From assembly GCA_027922465.2 (NCBI GenBank), contig BQMF02000047.1, forward strand, positions 1,116,001 to 1,180,000: 64,000 nt of DNA, read 5' to 3'. This document shows positions 11,995-23,267 of this stretch, piece by piece. Below the pieces are notes generated by a model. It saw only the letters and a list, made by a program, of their open reading frames with translations, was not told the origin of the DNA and did not search any database. Position 1 is the first letter of the stretch, and every line of letters starts with the position of its first letter. The stretch is from Turritopsis dohrnii (Eukaryota > Cnidaria > Hydrozoa > Anthoathecata > Oceaniidae). The position numbers and the translations under genes are program-made.

Positions 11995-13637
11995 TCAACC
12001 AATATTTTTCATAACAAGTCCCAATATCGCAAAGATGCCACCACTGAGAGCTTTAGAAACACCCTCTGGGTCATTTTGAACGAGGTTGTGAATGAATTCC
12101 CCAACTAAAGGGACGCCTCTCAAAAAGCCAATTTGTGATAAGAACTTTAACTTTTCCAACAACACTATAAAATAAAAATATAAAATAGTCATAAAGAAAT
12201 CACAAATTTCAGAGAAATAATGATGATTAGTTTTTACCGCCACCAGTTAAAACATAATAGGACTTGATAATGCTATTTACTTACATTTTTCAAGTAATTC
12301 TTTTTGGGGATCACCACCACCTGGTGGTCCCACATCTGGACCACCTGGTGGACCCACATCTGGACCAGGTGGAAGTTGTCTTCGTTCACGTACCTCTTCG
12401 TCCAAATCGTTCATTACACGTTCATCAATCGCATCGAAATCCTCGCAAACCTAAAAGTGACGCAAACCATTACAAACAAACCATTACCTATACTTTGTAT
12501 ATATCAATTTCCCGACGAATTTTGCGCTTGAATTTTTATGAAATTTTAGCCACTTAAAAATTAGTGTTCAGCATAAAAATTCATGATTACATCTAAAACT
12601 AGCATGTAGCTTTAGCTAAAAATGCCCCCGCGCTCAAGCATTCTCATTTATACAGACAGCAAGCTATACATTAACAGCGGAAACGAAAACAAGTTTTTGG
12701 CCGAAAAAAAAATGTTTGGGTTGATTTGGGACCTGATATGAGGCAAAGTTATATGCTTAAGTATTTCGACAAAATCAGTTTTTGGCATTTCAAAACCAAC
12801 TTGCAATATGCAAACCAAATAGATCTACACTTAAACAGATGAAAATATGCACAAAACTTTGTTACTTTTTGTTATCTCTTAGGTCTAAGTTACACTGATG
12901 CTAATATACCTTTCAAAAAGTGTAAATAAGGCTTAACAAGTAATATTAGAAAGTATTTGCTACAAACAAGAGAAATGTGTGAATTGAAACCATGGATACA
13001 TATTTTATAATTTTTATAATTAAAATAAGATTTGTTAAAAACATTCTGTAAGAGCCAAAAAAAAACTTTAAAAAAAAAAAAATTAAAACGAAAAATCCAT
13101 ACGTTTCAAACTTTGATTTAAAACAAAAAATAGCCAAAGTTTACATAAAAAAAACAAGAAAAAAATATATAGGTTTTATTGATCGTGATCACACTAGGTT
13201 TGGAAGACAGTCAAAGAAAAAAAACACGAAGAACGACAATTTGTAATATGGCTTTCTTGTATACACAGAAATCCAACTAAAATCTTTTGAAGGCAAGATC
13301 CGCCAAAAATCAGTGCATTAAACAAAATTATTGAAAGAAAAATTTAGAGTTAAAATATATACAAAAATAAAATGTATGGTTGGCAAAATTTCGGATATCA
13401 AGCTGTGCTTCAAAATCCTCTTCGTTCATTTCACTAAAACAACACAAAAGTAACACGAAAAATGTCTAAGCAATTTTAGCATACGATCTTCCTAAATAAC
13501 ATAGTATAATATAATAATAAATTAGGAAAGAGAAAAACATTCTGTCTCCCACTTACAGTACCATGCTTTGAAACGGGAAAAAAAACAAAGTCAGCTAACA
13601 ATTGTATTCCACCGTGTAACGTCAACACGAAAGTTGG

Positions 13638-13672
<35 letters not shown>

Positions 13673-14134
13673 GAACAAAATCGGAAACTGACATTCGCCT
13701 ATCTCGTGAAACTACTATGCCTCCTCGCTCGCTTACGCTCGCTGCGGGGGCAATAAGGCTTAAGAAAAATCAATCAATTGTAATATCCGGGAATTCTTCG
13801 TATAATCGTCCTCATATGAAAACGAAACGCACCTTTCTTAATATGAATTTGAAATAAAATCGGAAAATGTATGCAGTATCCCTGAAGGTTTTTTTTTCAA
13901 ATCGGTGGAAAATTTGATACTATACGAACATACCTTAGCTGAGAAAACTTCATCACATGACATTTCCTTTTCCACAGGAATGGTCCAGGCTTGTGCAAGA
14001 AGCACAACTCCAATAATGACGAAAAGAGATTCCACTGAAAAAGAAAAAATGTATATTGAATACGCAAATGCAAACCAAAATGTTAAAAAATTCATTGGTT
14101 CTCAGAGCAAAAAATAAAGAATAATGAACTTACT
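11995..14134 (-). CDS. Secreted peptide precursor, paralogue A (4 exons, 145 residues)
   Basis: This is a novel-looking secreted precursor of unknown function. Exons (minus): start-codon A at 14134 (donor GTAAGT), 13934-14034, 12285-12450 and 11995-12164 to TGA. Intron 1 splits the ATG after its A, intron 2 is phase 0 and intron 3 is phase 1; every junction keeps frame. The protein begins MESLFVIIGVVLLAQA, a typical signal peptide. An acidic pro-segment with two Cys follows (EMSCDEVFSAKVCEDFD), then a basic cleavage site RERR. After that come an 18-residue insert with tandem PPGGPDVG units absent from paralogue B, and an amphipathic/hydrophobic block (LEKLKFLSQIGFLRG, then NDPEGVSKALSGGIFAILG) ending KNIG. 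The terminal Gly could serve as an amidation donor. The layout resembles antimicrobial or signalling peptide precursors of cnidarians, but I cannot assign it to a named family. Confidence 0.85.
13640..13671. repeat. (GAT)n microsatellite
   Basis: Ten or so perfect GAT units lie inside intron 2 of peptide gene A. They create a spurious poly-His/poly-Asp open frame that is not a gene. Confidence 0.95.
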
Positions 14135-14215
14135 TTTCCCTTGCTTTCTGTTGCACGATTTGTACGTTTTGAAGACACTGTCGAGCTAAATGAGTGTAGC
14201 TTGAGAACTCCTCTG

Positions 14216-14223
14216 CTTTTATA
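14216..14223 (-). promoter_or_regulatory. TATA box of peptide gene A
   Basis: TATAAAAG on the minus strand lies about 80 bases before the first splice donor. The paralogue has the same word at the matching place (24338-24345), and similarity between the two promoters extends about 300 bp upstream, to about 14465 and 24565, including the shared word CAGATTTAAACAGGCA. This conservation outside the coding exons supports both the promoter and recent gene duplication. Confidence 0.75.
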
Positions 14224-14557
14224 AAGAAATCAAGTCTGGAAAATATTTGCATGGTGAGGCTCCTGAATAAATAAAAATCAATGAAAATTATTGAAAAAAT
14301 AGTTTGCCCAGAAACTTTCATTACATCTCTGTCATTATTGAACTTTTAGTAATTAAATTAGATCCAAGTCGTAAAGACATAGTTGTTAATATTTAACCAA
14401 ATTAAACCTAAAGTAATTGTACATTTCACAAACAGATTTAAACAGGCACTTTCTTTGTTTGCTTTATGTAATTTCTTAATGAGGAAATTTTAATTAAATA
14501 TAATATTTGACTTTAAGACACCCAAGGTGGAGTAAAGTATTTAAAATACCCGTGGTT

Positions 14558-14588
14558 TCTCCTCCTCCTCCTCCTACTACTACTCCAA
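14558..14588. repeat. (TCC)n/(TAC)n microsatellite with shared flank
   Basis: A TCC run followed by a TAC run, preceded by AATACCCGTGG. A nearly identical arrangement (ACACCCGTGG followed by TAC and TCC runs) occurs at about 45190-45225, so the microsatellites are probably part of one dispersed repeat family. Confidence 0.7.
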
Positions 14589-14639
14589 GTTATGAAGGTT
14601 TACGTGCAGCGTTTACATGACATCGTTGCCGAATTCGCA

Positions 14640-15320
14640 AATTTCGTCAAATTAGGACTTCCAGTTCACTAATTTTCATGAAAATTTGCACAGAGCACAA
14701 TTGAGAAGTGCTGATTTCGAATTTGACAATGATTTTGCCAGGTTTGACTAATATTGGGCAATTTAGGCCAAATTTGGACCAAATTTCGAAAGTTCTTCAA
14801 TTTTCATGAAATTTTACACGGATCACAATTGAAAGCTGCTGATTTCAAAATTGACAATGATATTGCCAGGTTTGACTAAAATTGGCCAATTTAGGCCAAA
14901 TTTGGACCAAATTTCGAAAGTTCTTCAATTTTCATGAAAATTTGCACAGAGCACAATTGAAGGGTGCTGATTTCGAATTTGACAATGATTTTTCCAGATT
15001 TTACTAAAATTGGGCAATTTAGGTTAAATTTGGACCAAATTTAGAAAGTTCTTTAAATTTCAAAAAATTTTGCGCCGATCACATTTGAAAGGTGCTGATT
15101 ACGAATTTGTCAGTCATTTTGGCAGATTTGACCAGAAATGGGTAATTCGGGCCAAATTTGGATCAAACTTAGAAAGTTCTGCAATATTCATAAAACTTTC
15201 TACAACGCACAGTTAGAAGTTGCTGATTTTGAATTTGCCAGTCATTTTATTAGATTTGAACATAATTTGGCAATTCAGCAACGTTGTGTTTTTGAATGTT
15301 ATAAAAAATTTTCCAGTGGA
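14640..15320. repeat. Satellite/minisatellite with 128-bp period, about five units
   Basis: Landmark words (TTCATGAAAATTTGCAC, GGCCAAATTTGGACCAAATT, TGACAATGATTTTGCCAG) recur at 14675, 14803, 14931, 15059 and 15187, exactly 128 bases apart. Units diverge progressively towards the right. No open frame spans the units. Confidence 0.9.
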
Positions 15321-15483
15321 CCATATCAATTTGATCAGAAAAGTCAGAATAAAAAACAGTGTTTTATTCATGTTAAACGTTTCGGTGTTTGTCTTACACC
15401 ATGTTCACTAACAATGAATTTTCACGTATATATCAACAAGATTATATAAATAATTATATAAATGGCGTACAAAAGATATCTAT

Positions 15484-17700
15484 TCAGAAAAGCTCCAGTG
15501 GATATGAAGCAACATTAACATTTAAGTTTGGCTTAAGTTTCTTCACGGTCAGCGATTCTTTGATCAACAGTTCTTTGTCGCTCTTCCCCGTTGCAAAAAA
15601 CTTCACATTATCGAGGAGCACTCCATGATTATTTTGCAGACAGTGTTCTGTCACGGCGGTTGGTTTTCTCACATCTCTGTGTTCGTTGAAGCATGTTTGC
15701 ATGTGACGTTTAGTTTTCCCCACATAAACCGAAACGCAATCTGTGCAGTGCACTCTGTACACCACGTGAGATCTGAACCTTTTAGGTACACATTTCTTTT
15801 TATAAGAAACCTCGATTTTGGGCTCAGGACTGGAGTTGCTAAGCATTTTTAAGAATCCAGGGCTAAAGTTGCTTCTAAGGTTGCTTAAAAATCTTGAAAT
15901 GATAGCTTTGTGTGTTTGTATTTTTCATAGATTTTGGTTATATAGTATTTTATCAAACATTTGATTCTTCATATTATTATGACTATTTCTATCAAAGAGT
16001 AAGAAAAATGCTTACAATGCACAAATTGACTCATTTTACCCATCTATCACTGGTAATTTTAGTCTGTCTTGATGGACAAAAAGAAATTTAAACTTATGTG
16101 AATTTTTTTTTTGGATTTTGTAGATTAAAAAAAGTTGTTATGAAGATTTCAGGGCTTAGGGTTGCTAAGCAAGTTGCTTATTTTTTTGGCCATTTTGAGG
16201 GCTGAGCCCTTAGCAACTCGGTTGCTTATAAAAAAAATGTGTATGATGTCTTTGTAGCGAAACAGATCACCAATACGGCATGTAGTTCTGAAAATTATTT
16301 TCAAATCAACTTGTGGATAACATAACGAGAACACAGCAATAATATCTTTCTTCAATTTTTCAGAGAGTTTTCCATGAAAGGGTAAGATTAAAAATACTTC
16401 CTTCTTCGAAATTGTGTCAATAACTTGTGGCTCTTCAGACATTTCCATTTTAATGATGAAATTCTTTATGATTGTGTTCAACAATGGCTCTGGGTACAAA
16501 TTTTTCAAGAGGTTGATTTTAATGATATCACAGTCTTGCTCGAACAACATCTTATCAGAACAAATGTTCCAAGCTTTATATAACAAGCACTTGACCAAGT
16601 TCATCTTATATTTCCTGGGTGTAAAACTATTCCAGTTGGCATACAGTCCAGTATGTGTTGGCTTGTAATACGTACTCGTCTTGAAATAATTTCCATGCTT
16701 CATTACTTTCACGTCCAGGAAAGGGAAAAAAACTGTTGTTAGGTGTTTCCTCCTCTTTCGTGAATGAGATGTTAGGATGAAGTCCATTTAAATATGCAAA
16801 GAATGGTTGAACATCAGTGCTATTTTTAAATATTACGAAACTGTCATCTACGTAGCGACGGTAAAATATTGGTGAATTACCAGGAAAATTACGAAAAGCC
16901 ATTTCTTCGAAATGTCTTACGAAAATATTTGCCAACACTGGAGCTAACGGCGAACCCATTGCTACTCCATCAATTTGATCATAGATTTTTCCATTGAAAA
17001 TAAAGTTGGTTTCTTTGGTTGACATTTCCAATAACTTTTTGAACTGTGGTTTTGATAGTCCACACACTGCATCACAATTTTCAAATACATAACGCAAAGC
17101 AATTTCAATGGTTTCATCCAATGGAATACAGGTGAAAAGGCTCGATGCATCAAAACTACAGATGTGTGAGGTAGCCAAATTCAAACCTACTTACTTTTTG
17201 GACGAATGTGAAAGAATTCTTGATTGTGTAATTATTATTAGCGTATGGAGACAATATATTAGCTAGTTCTGCAGCTAAACGATAGTTGTAAGAGTTAATT
17301 GATGAACAAATGGGTCTTAAGGGATGATTAGCTTTGTGAACCTTGGGTAAACCGTATAGTCGAGCTGGTTGAGAACCACCGGGACGGACTTTTTTGTAAA
17401 AAACTTCAGAAATTACACCTTTTTTCTTCAAGGAAAGTAAATGTCTGATCATTTTTTCTTCAGGTTTCATTGTTGGATCTTCATCAAGTAAACGCATACT
17501 GAACGGTATACCAACTGGAATAGTTTTACACCCAGGAAATATAAGATGAATTCTGACTTTTCTGATCAAATATGCATCGTTGTATTACGTCCTGAAGTCT
17601 TCAAGCCAAGCGGCTTCTTGTTTATATTCAGGTCGGCAAAGGTTCCCAAAACGGACCTTTTTTCATTCTTTTTGTATTCAGGTTTACGTATCATTGTTTA
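15484..17700 (-). pseudogene. Penelope-like retroelement: RT plus GIY-YIG endonuclease, broken
   Basis: This is a Penelope-like element polyprotein, a reverse transcriptase related to telomerase fused to a GIY-YIG endonuclease. In minus-strand order: 17569-17156 holds GGSQPARLYGLPKVHK and PLRPICSSINS, typical RT fingers. 17184-16627 holds motif A (CSFDASSLFTCIPLDE), motif B (GVAMGSPLAPVLANIF) and motif C (FYRRYVDDSFVIF). 16787-16149 holds the thumb and connector. 15846-15484 holds the endonuclease, VVYRVHCTDCVSVYVGKTKRH. At least two frame changes (near 17175 and 16750) and an insertion of about 0.4 kb between connector and endonuclease inactivate it. The 5' end near 17700 fades without a clear boundary. 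Confidence 0.92.
15830..16225. mobile_element. Small insertion splitting the Penelope element
   Basis: This stretch interrupts the Penelope frame between GDLFRYKDIIH and SYKKKCVPKRF, which would normally be close together. Its two ends carry GAGTTGCTAAG in opposite orientations, and TTGCTTA/TAAGCAA words recur inside. It is probably a MITE. Exact limits and target duplication are not certain. Confidence 0.6.
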
Positions 17701-18835
17701 CAAATATTTCATACATAGACGTTCAATACTTATGTACGTAGTTTTTCCCATTTCTCTTTCATGAAAAAATCAAAAACTTACTAAAAAGATATGAAATGAT
17801 GAACATATCGTGAAAAATTTTAAGGCTTTCTGCTTTTTTTTTAACATGCCCGCCGATAACATAGATAATAAAATAGCAATGCATGAAATTTCTGAGATAT
17901 TCGCTCGTGTAGACAAATTTTCTGTATATATTTGTAATACCTGCTATGAACAGTAATAGTGCCCCTCGAATTTTTGTAATTTTCTAATTTTAGAGCTGGT
18001 TAGTATAATTTAGGGGATCGTTATAAAAACTGCTCGAATTAGTATAAATTTGGTACTGATGATTTCAACAAAGTTCACAACTGGAAATACTTCAGTGAAA
18101 TCAAACAGACTAAAACCTAAACGGACTTCAGTATTCTGAAGATTCATTTCATTAACTAACAAGATTAATTGGTAATATATTTCTTACATGTAGGGTTTTT
18201 AGGGTAGATTTTGGAAAGCAGTTTCAAGTTTATTCAGCGATTTGCCAATCTTTTCCCAGAACATTTTTAATACGAGCATATTATTTTTTATTTTCACACG
18301 GAAGAAAGCCATCGTTTAACGATATCGAAAGGATAGTGATTTTGTCTTGTTTATTTATCTATCTGTCTATCTATCTATGTACAGTGATGCTTCCAAATGG
18401 CTGGACTTTCTGTAACTTTTAGCTTTGCAAGGGCATATTTACTAATTTTTGAACTCAATCGATTCAATTCTTGAAGTTTTCTATCTAGTGGAAAAATATG
18501 ATATAGTCAGGTCACTACCGATTAAAATTTTCGATTTTAAAACATTGCTGCGGATTATTCAAAACCTTAAAAAATGATAATGTTAATCCTTTCCCATCGA
18601 GAAAATGTTTACTGGCACCTTTAATTCCGCCAAATAAGTATTTATTAAAGATTCCAGGTTGTAAACCATTTGGATGCGCTAACAGAAGTAGAAGGAAAAA
18701 TTTGAAAAATTGCAATTTGACCCCCATATATATTTTGTATCTGAAGAAGACATTCATGTCGGCATGATTTTCAATTAAAATGAATGAGTCTGACTTTCCG
18801 TATGAACATGTTATAGTGGAATTGTGACGTCACAG
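17701..18835. other. Intergenic, no gene seen
   Basis: AT-rich sequence with a short TATC run near 18355. One minus-strand frame (18515-18727) starts with a hydrophobic signal-like stretch, but nothing else supports it. Confidence 0.4.
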
Positions 18836-19180
18836 TTAAGGCCCGAGTAAACAGATCCAACATTTACATCCAACACCCAAAAATAGGTGTTGGATAAGAT
18901 GTTGGATCTGTTTAAATGCACTCTTTCATCCAACATTTTTTATGAAAAAAGGAAAAAATAATGTTGGATCGTGTTGGATGAAATTGTTCTGGATCAAATT
19001 TTTCATCCAACAAAATGGCTGAAAAATGCGTGTTGGACGTGTTTAAACTGATTTTTCATCCAACATCTTATTTCGCGCCAAAAAATTCGAATTTCGAATA
19101 CTTTTTCGAATTACATTACAGTAGAATGTTTGTTTTGATTTTTAATTTCTAAGAGCAGTGTGTATTCATTCAACAAAACG

Positions 19181-20114
19181 ATGGACAGCAGTGACTCAGA
19201 CTCAACAGGATCAAAACAAAAAAGCCCTTTAAAAGGGCGTGTTTTTAAAAAGCATTTGACAAATAAATCTCAAGATGGAAATAAGAATACAGAAGAGCCC
19301 CAAAAGGAAGTGACGAAAGCAAAAAAAGATAAAGCACCAAGTAAAGGGGCAAAAGATTGGTTGGATGATGAAGTTTCGCTTCTGATAGAAATGTTAGAGG
19401 AAAGACCCTGCCTTTGGGATGTCTTCAATAAGGATTATTCAAAGCGCGATGCTAAAGATGTAGCCTACAATGAAATTGCTGATGTTTTACAATGCAATGT
19501 TAACTCTATCAAAACAAAGATCAATGGTTTAAGAGCTCAACTAGGGCGTGAAATGGCAAAAGTAAACAAAACCAAAAGCGGCCAAAGCACCCGACGAGCT
19601 TTATGTTAGCAACTGGACCCATTACAAGAGCTTGGTATTTTTACAGTCGGTTATGAAAGCATCTAACAGCAAGAATACTCTAAAGCAACCTAACGAAGAT
19701 CTTGATACAGAGTGTACAGACGTACCCGAAGTATCTAGAAAGAAATCAAAGACAATGGCAGAGAGGAAAATAGAGTTATTAACAAAGTGTACCGATGCAA
19801 TAACATCCAGCAGCAAAGAATCCCAAAGTCAAGGAGTAAAACGTACGGCATTCGCAACTTACATCGATGAAAAGTTGTCTACCTATAATAAGCGGCAGAG
19901 AGCGATTGCAGAGAAACGTATCAACGATGTTTTATTTGAAATTGAAATGTCGGATGGATGCTATCAGTCATTCCCAAATTCGCAGCCTGCTCCACAACAT
20001 GTATCGAGTGCTACATTTCAGCATCCAACTTTCCAATTTCAAAACCGAAATCCATACCAGCCAATGGAACAAGGAAATGAGTCATACTTAGAATATCTTA
20101 ACAGCTCAAAGTAA
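19181..20114 (+). pseudogene. Harbinger companion MADF/Myb-like protein, single frameshift
   Basis: This is the DNA-binding partner of the Harbinger transposase. The ATG at 19181 opens MDSSDSDSTG, then a Lys-rich region and a MADF-type domain: DDEVSLLIEMLEERPCLWDV, DYSKRDAKDVAYNEIADVL, NVNSIKTKINGLRAQLGREM. Near 19588 one extra base ends the frame (TRRALC, stop). The continuing frame reads DELYVSNWTHYKSLVFLQSV, which is the expected end of a MADF domain. The C-terminal part follows (LDTECTDVPEVSRKKSK, RQRAIAEKRINDVLFEIEMS) to the stop at 20114, 110 bp from the end of the transposase. It could be a sequencing error, because the rest is clean. Confidence 0.85.
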
Positions 20115-20224
20115 CTTTTTTTCAAACTTTTGTATGATAGCCACTATAAATTATATATGTATAACAGTATAATTTGGTTACGAGAATACAAATATATACA
20201 AGTATATAGTTGACCACAATAAAA

Positions 20225-21478
20225 TTAACAGTATTTCCATTGCCATGACACAGCACCATCTGTAACGAAATAATCCTTAAAATTGTCTCTTATACCCTTT
20301 GCAGAAGCTTTTGCGTTGTGACCACTTCTAGGTACTTGCAATGGATAGAAAGTGTCTCCTGTTATCACATCTCTTCTCCACTCTCCTTCGGTTACCTCGC
20401 CAGTTGAATTAACATAATCGGTGAGGGAGGTGGGTCTATATGCATTTGTTGAGCTAAGGCTTTTTAACAACATATTATGTAAAATTAAGGTGGATAAAAC
20501 AATATCCTTGACGATTTCTGGTTCCAAATTGATGATTGTAAAGTAAATTCGCCATCTATTCGCAAGTATTCCAAATAGGTTTTCCGAAATTCTCCTTGCA
20601 CGACTATGTCGGTAATTGTAGATTCTTTTATTCGCTGATAAATTCTGCTGAGGGTAGGGCTTCATCATAAAGTTTTTCAAGGCAAAAGCGTCATCACCAA
20701 GGAAAACATAAGGCATTTTGCATTCATCCATTAAATAATCATCGTCAGGCAACTTTATTGACCCATCCTCTATTCCTTGAAGCAGCGAACACTTGTTCCA
20801 TATCCCAGAGTCATTTACCCTGCCATTTGACCCAATGTCAGCATATAGGCATTCATAGTCAGGCCCAGCAATTGCTAATAGTATAATTGAATGTGTATGC
20901 TTATAATTATAATAATACGAGCCTCCATTATCAGGCTTCACTATCCGCACATGTTTTCCATCTATCGCACCAAGAGCGTGAGGGTAATTCCAACGTTGCT
21001 CAAACTTTTCAGAAATTTGTTGCCATTTAGCCGAGGAATCCGGAACTTTAATGAAAATATGTTGCAATCTTTCATTAATCGCACGACAACAACCTTTTAT
21101 AATATATGAAACTGCGGCCAAAGAAATTCGGAATTGGTAGCTTAGAGATTTGAAAGATTCACCAGTAGCGAGGTATCGCAACGTTAGTGCTAATCTTTCA
21201 TCAGGTTCGATAGGTTTGTTTCCACAAGCTCTATTTTCTGTTGAGATAAGATCAGAGATCTGACTGAGGATGTATTCATAATCTGCAACACTCATCCTGA
21301 ACATGTCTCTAAAACCAATACGGTCTTCTAATTTAAGTTCCTGGAAAATGTTTTGAAAGTAGCCACTTTCCTTCCTCCTTTTTATCCAGTCCCTTGTTTT
21401 TCCTCTACGAGGCTTTTCATCGTCTGAATCCATTAACTCTGCTAGAACAAGCACGAGTGCACTGTTTAAAGCGGCCAT
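20225..21478 (-). CDS. Harbinger transposase, intact (417 residues)
   Basis: This is a DDE_Tnp_4 (HARBI1-like) nuclease-recombinase. The ATG at 21478 (MAALNSALVL) is chosen because the ten codons before it have no ATG. The N-terminal region includes a helix-turn-helix-like part (DERLALTLRYLATGESFKSL). The catalytic core follows: Asp in ALGAIDGKHVRI, the GGSYYYNYKHTHS block, YADIGSNGRVNDSG, Asp in YVFLGDDAFALKN, Glu in RHSRARRISENLFG. The length suits the family and no stop or frameshift is seen. With its partner broken by only one base and perfect termini, this element looks recently active, or still able to mobilise the related MITE at 24833-25496. Confidence 0.95.
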   Translation of the reverse strand: MAALNSALVLVLAELMDSDDEKPRRGKTRDWIKRRKESGYFQNIFQELKLEDRIGFRDMFRMSVADYEYILSQISDLISTENRACGNKPIEPDERLALTLRYLATGESFKSLSYQFRISLAAVSYIIKGCCRAINERLQHIFIKVPDSSAKWQQISEKFEQRWNYPHALGAIDGKHVRIVKPDNGGSYYYNYKHTHSIILLAIAGPDYECLYADIGSNGRVNDSGIWNKCSLLQGIEDGSIKLPDDDYLMDECKMPYVFLGDDAFALKNFMMKPYPQQNLSANKRIYNYRHSRARRISENLFGILANRWRIYFTIINLEPEIVKDIVLSTLILHNMLLKSLSSTNAYRPTSLTDYVNSTGEVTEGEWRRDVITGDTFYPLQVPRSGHNAKASAKGIRDNFKDYFVTDGAVSWQWKYC

Positions 21479-21830
21479 ATTGAATGAACCAAAATAAATA
21501 ATAAACACGCGCTATGCTGTTGGATGTAAATGTTGGATGGTCCTTTCAAACAGCAAAATTGTTCATCCAACATACATCCAACATTTCATCCAACATTATA
21601 GAATATGTTGGATATGAATGTTGGATCTGTTTACTCGGGCCATTAATTTTTTAAAATCCTTTATTAAAAGCGAAGTAATGGTATTTTATCAGATTTTATA
21701 AATAAGCCTTTGGAACAATTTAACCAAAGTTGTATTTTTGACGTTACTTATCTCCTTCAAAAAGTAAATTAAATCTGCTTTACCAATACAGTAAACATAA
21801 GCAAATCAGAAAAGATTTCCTGAAACTCCA

Positions 21831-23160
21831 CCCAGCGGGCACACGACGTCTTTGAGATGTCTCATTTTAATCGTAAAATGGTCGTTTGCTTTTCAGATCA
21901 TTTTGCGTCGTCGTAGGCAGGTCTGAAAATGGGACGTCGCAATTGGGATCCTTTTACGATCAATTTTGACCTGATAAAAATTTAAAAATTTCATTCCGCA
22001 GTCAGTAAACAGTATAAATCGAGTAACACTTACATGCTTTTATAAGAAATAAATAAAATAAATTTACATTCGTATCGAATTCTGTTTATTGGTCGTGTGA
22101 GGGATGATTTTACGACGTATTTGGGACGTCTTTATAGATTAAATAACGACCTTCGAAACAATTACAATTACAACATCATTTTGCGATGTTGTACAGACGT
22201 CTGAAAATGGGACGTCCAAATTGGGATCCTTTTACGATCAAATTGCAATCTAATGAAAATTTTCAAATTTCAATATGCAGTCATTAAACAGTATACTTTG
22301 AGTAACAACAACATACTCCATATGGAATTTACATTCGTACCGATCCTTTTTCTTGGTCGTGTTAGGGATGATTTCACGACGTTTTTGGGACATCTATACA
22401 GATTAAATTATGACCTTCGAAAGAATTATAAATTTTCAAAAGCGATTAGTCAACAAAGATTCATCGAATATGTTTTACTACAGTTGCGTGTTTTAAAGAA
22501 TTTAAAATAGACCAATCGCAAATACGTAAGACAAAGAGGAATTCCCGGGTTATAAAATCCACGTGTGATATACAGAAAGTTTCAAAAGCATAGACTTTCT
22601 TGTAAGAAAAGGTTAATACTGTTAATAATGATACATGTAACATAAGTTTCGATAAAAAAGACGTTTCGATAAAACTTAGAAGAATTAATAAAACTGGCGT
22701 TTAATGGCGTAATAATGGCGTTTTGTCAAAGGTAAACTGGCAAAGTGGAAATGGAAAAACATCTTGTAAAGATGATCCTGTTACCGAAGGGAGTTTTAAA
22801 TGTGGAAATGGTGGTTCAAAATTTCACAACTTGATAACAAATTAGCTAGTATATCTGGAATAGTAAATTCTTGTGTTGTAAATTTTTATAAAGAATTATA
22901 AAGGCGACATCTTGAATTTTTATGTTTTGTTGGCCTATGATCTCAGGAAAAGGAGGTTGTTAATCGGACGTCTCTACGATGTCGTTACGGCCGGAGATTG
23001 ACGTCGTTGCGATATCGTTGGGATGTCGTCGAGACGTCTCAGTAAAGATGTGATTGGGGCATCTTTTGAGATTCCCACTTCGCGACCATTGAGCGACGTC
23101 TTTGGGACGTCTTGGTAGACTTCTCTACGACGTCTTTACGACGTCTTTGTGCCCGCTGGG
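21831..23160. mobile_element. Nonautonomous element with CCCAGCGGGCACA ends and internal tandem duplication
   Basis: The inverted ends read CCCAGCGGGCACA and TGTGCCCGCTGGG, followed by GACGTC/ACGTCTT words scattered throughout. Two tandem units of about 290 bp (about 21885-22180 and 22185-22440) share long stretches such as TCTGAAAATGGGACGTC and GGATCCTTTTACGATCAA. It has no coding frame. A solo end of a related family (CCCAGCAAACACAAAAACGTC) lies at about 44329. I cannot assign a superfamily. Confidence 0.8.
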
Positions 23161-23267
23161 CAGTGATAATTTGCAATGAGGCAGAAAATATACACAGATC
23201 AAAAACAAGGTTTCATTTTCTTTATATTCAAAACGTAGCTACAATGATCGCTGTTAAATTCATCTGC

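Larger units (their letters stand above)
18839..21642. mobile_element. Complete Harbinger/PIF element B
   Basis: The inverted ends begin GGCCCGAGTAAACAGATCCA at 18840 and mirror it exactly at 21641. TTA stands directly outside on both sides (18836-18838 and 21643-21645), the three-base target expected of PIF/Harbinger. Next to each end, TGTTGGATGAA-type words are repeated in both orientations (18870-19075 and 21518-21625). The element carries an intact transposase (minus) and a frameshifted MADF-type companion (plus), tail to tail, 2804 bp in all. Confidence 0.95.

Noticed and set aside
13476..13756. Poly-His and poly-Asp open frames
   Set aside because: They are translations of the (GAT)n microsatellite in an intron.
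14134..14321. Open frame covering exon 1 of peptide gene A as a separate protein
   Set aside because: It crosses the TATA box and transcription start; the conserved donor shows this is 5' untranslated sequence.
18515..18727. Minus-strand frame starting MGVKLQFFKFFLLLLLAHPNG, looking like a small secreted peptide
   Set aside because: The signal-like start is attractive, but there is no splice support, TATA box, paralogue or conserved promoter as in the real peptide genes. AT-rich DNA gives such Phe/Leu runs by chance.
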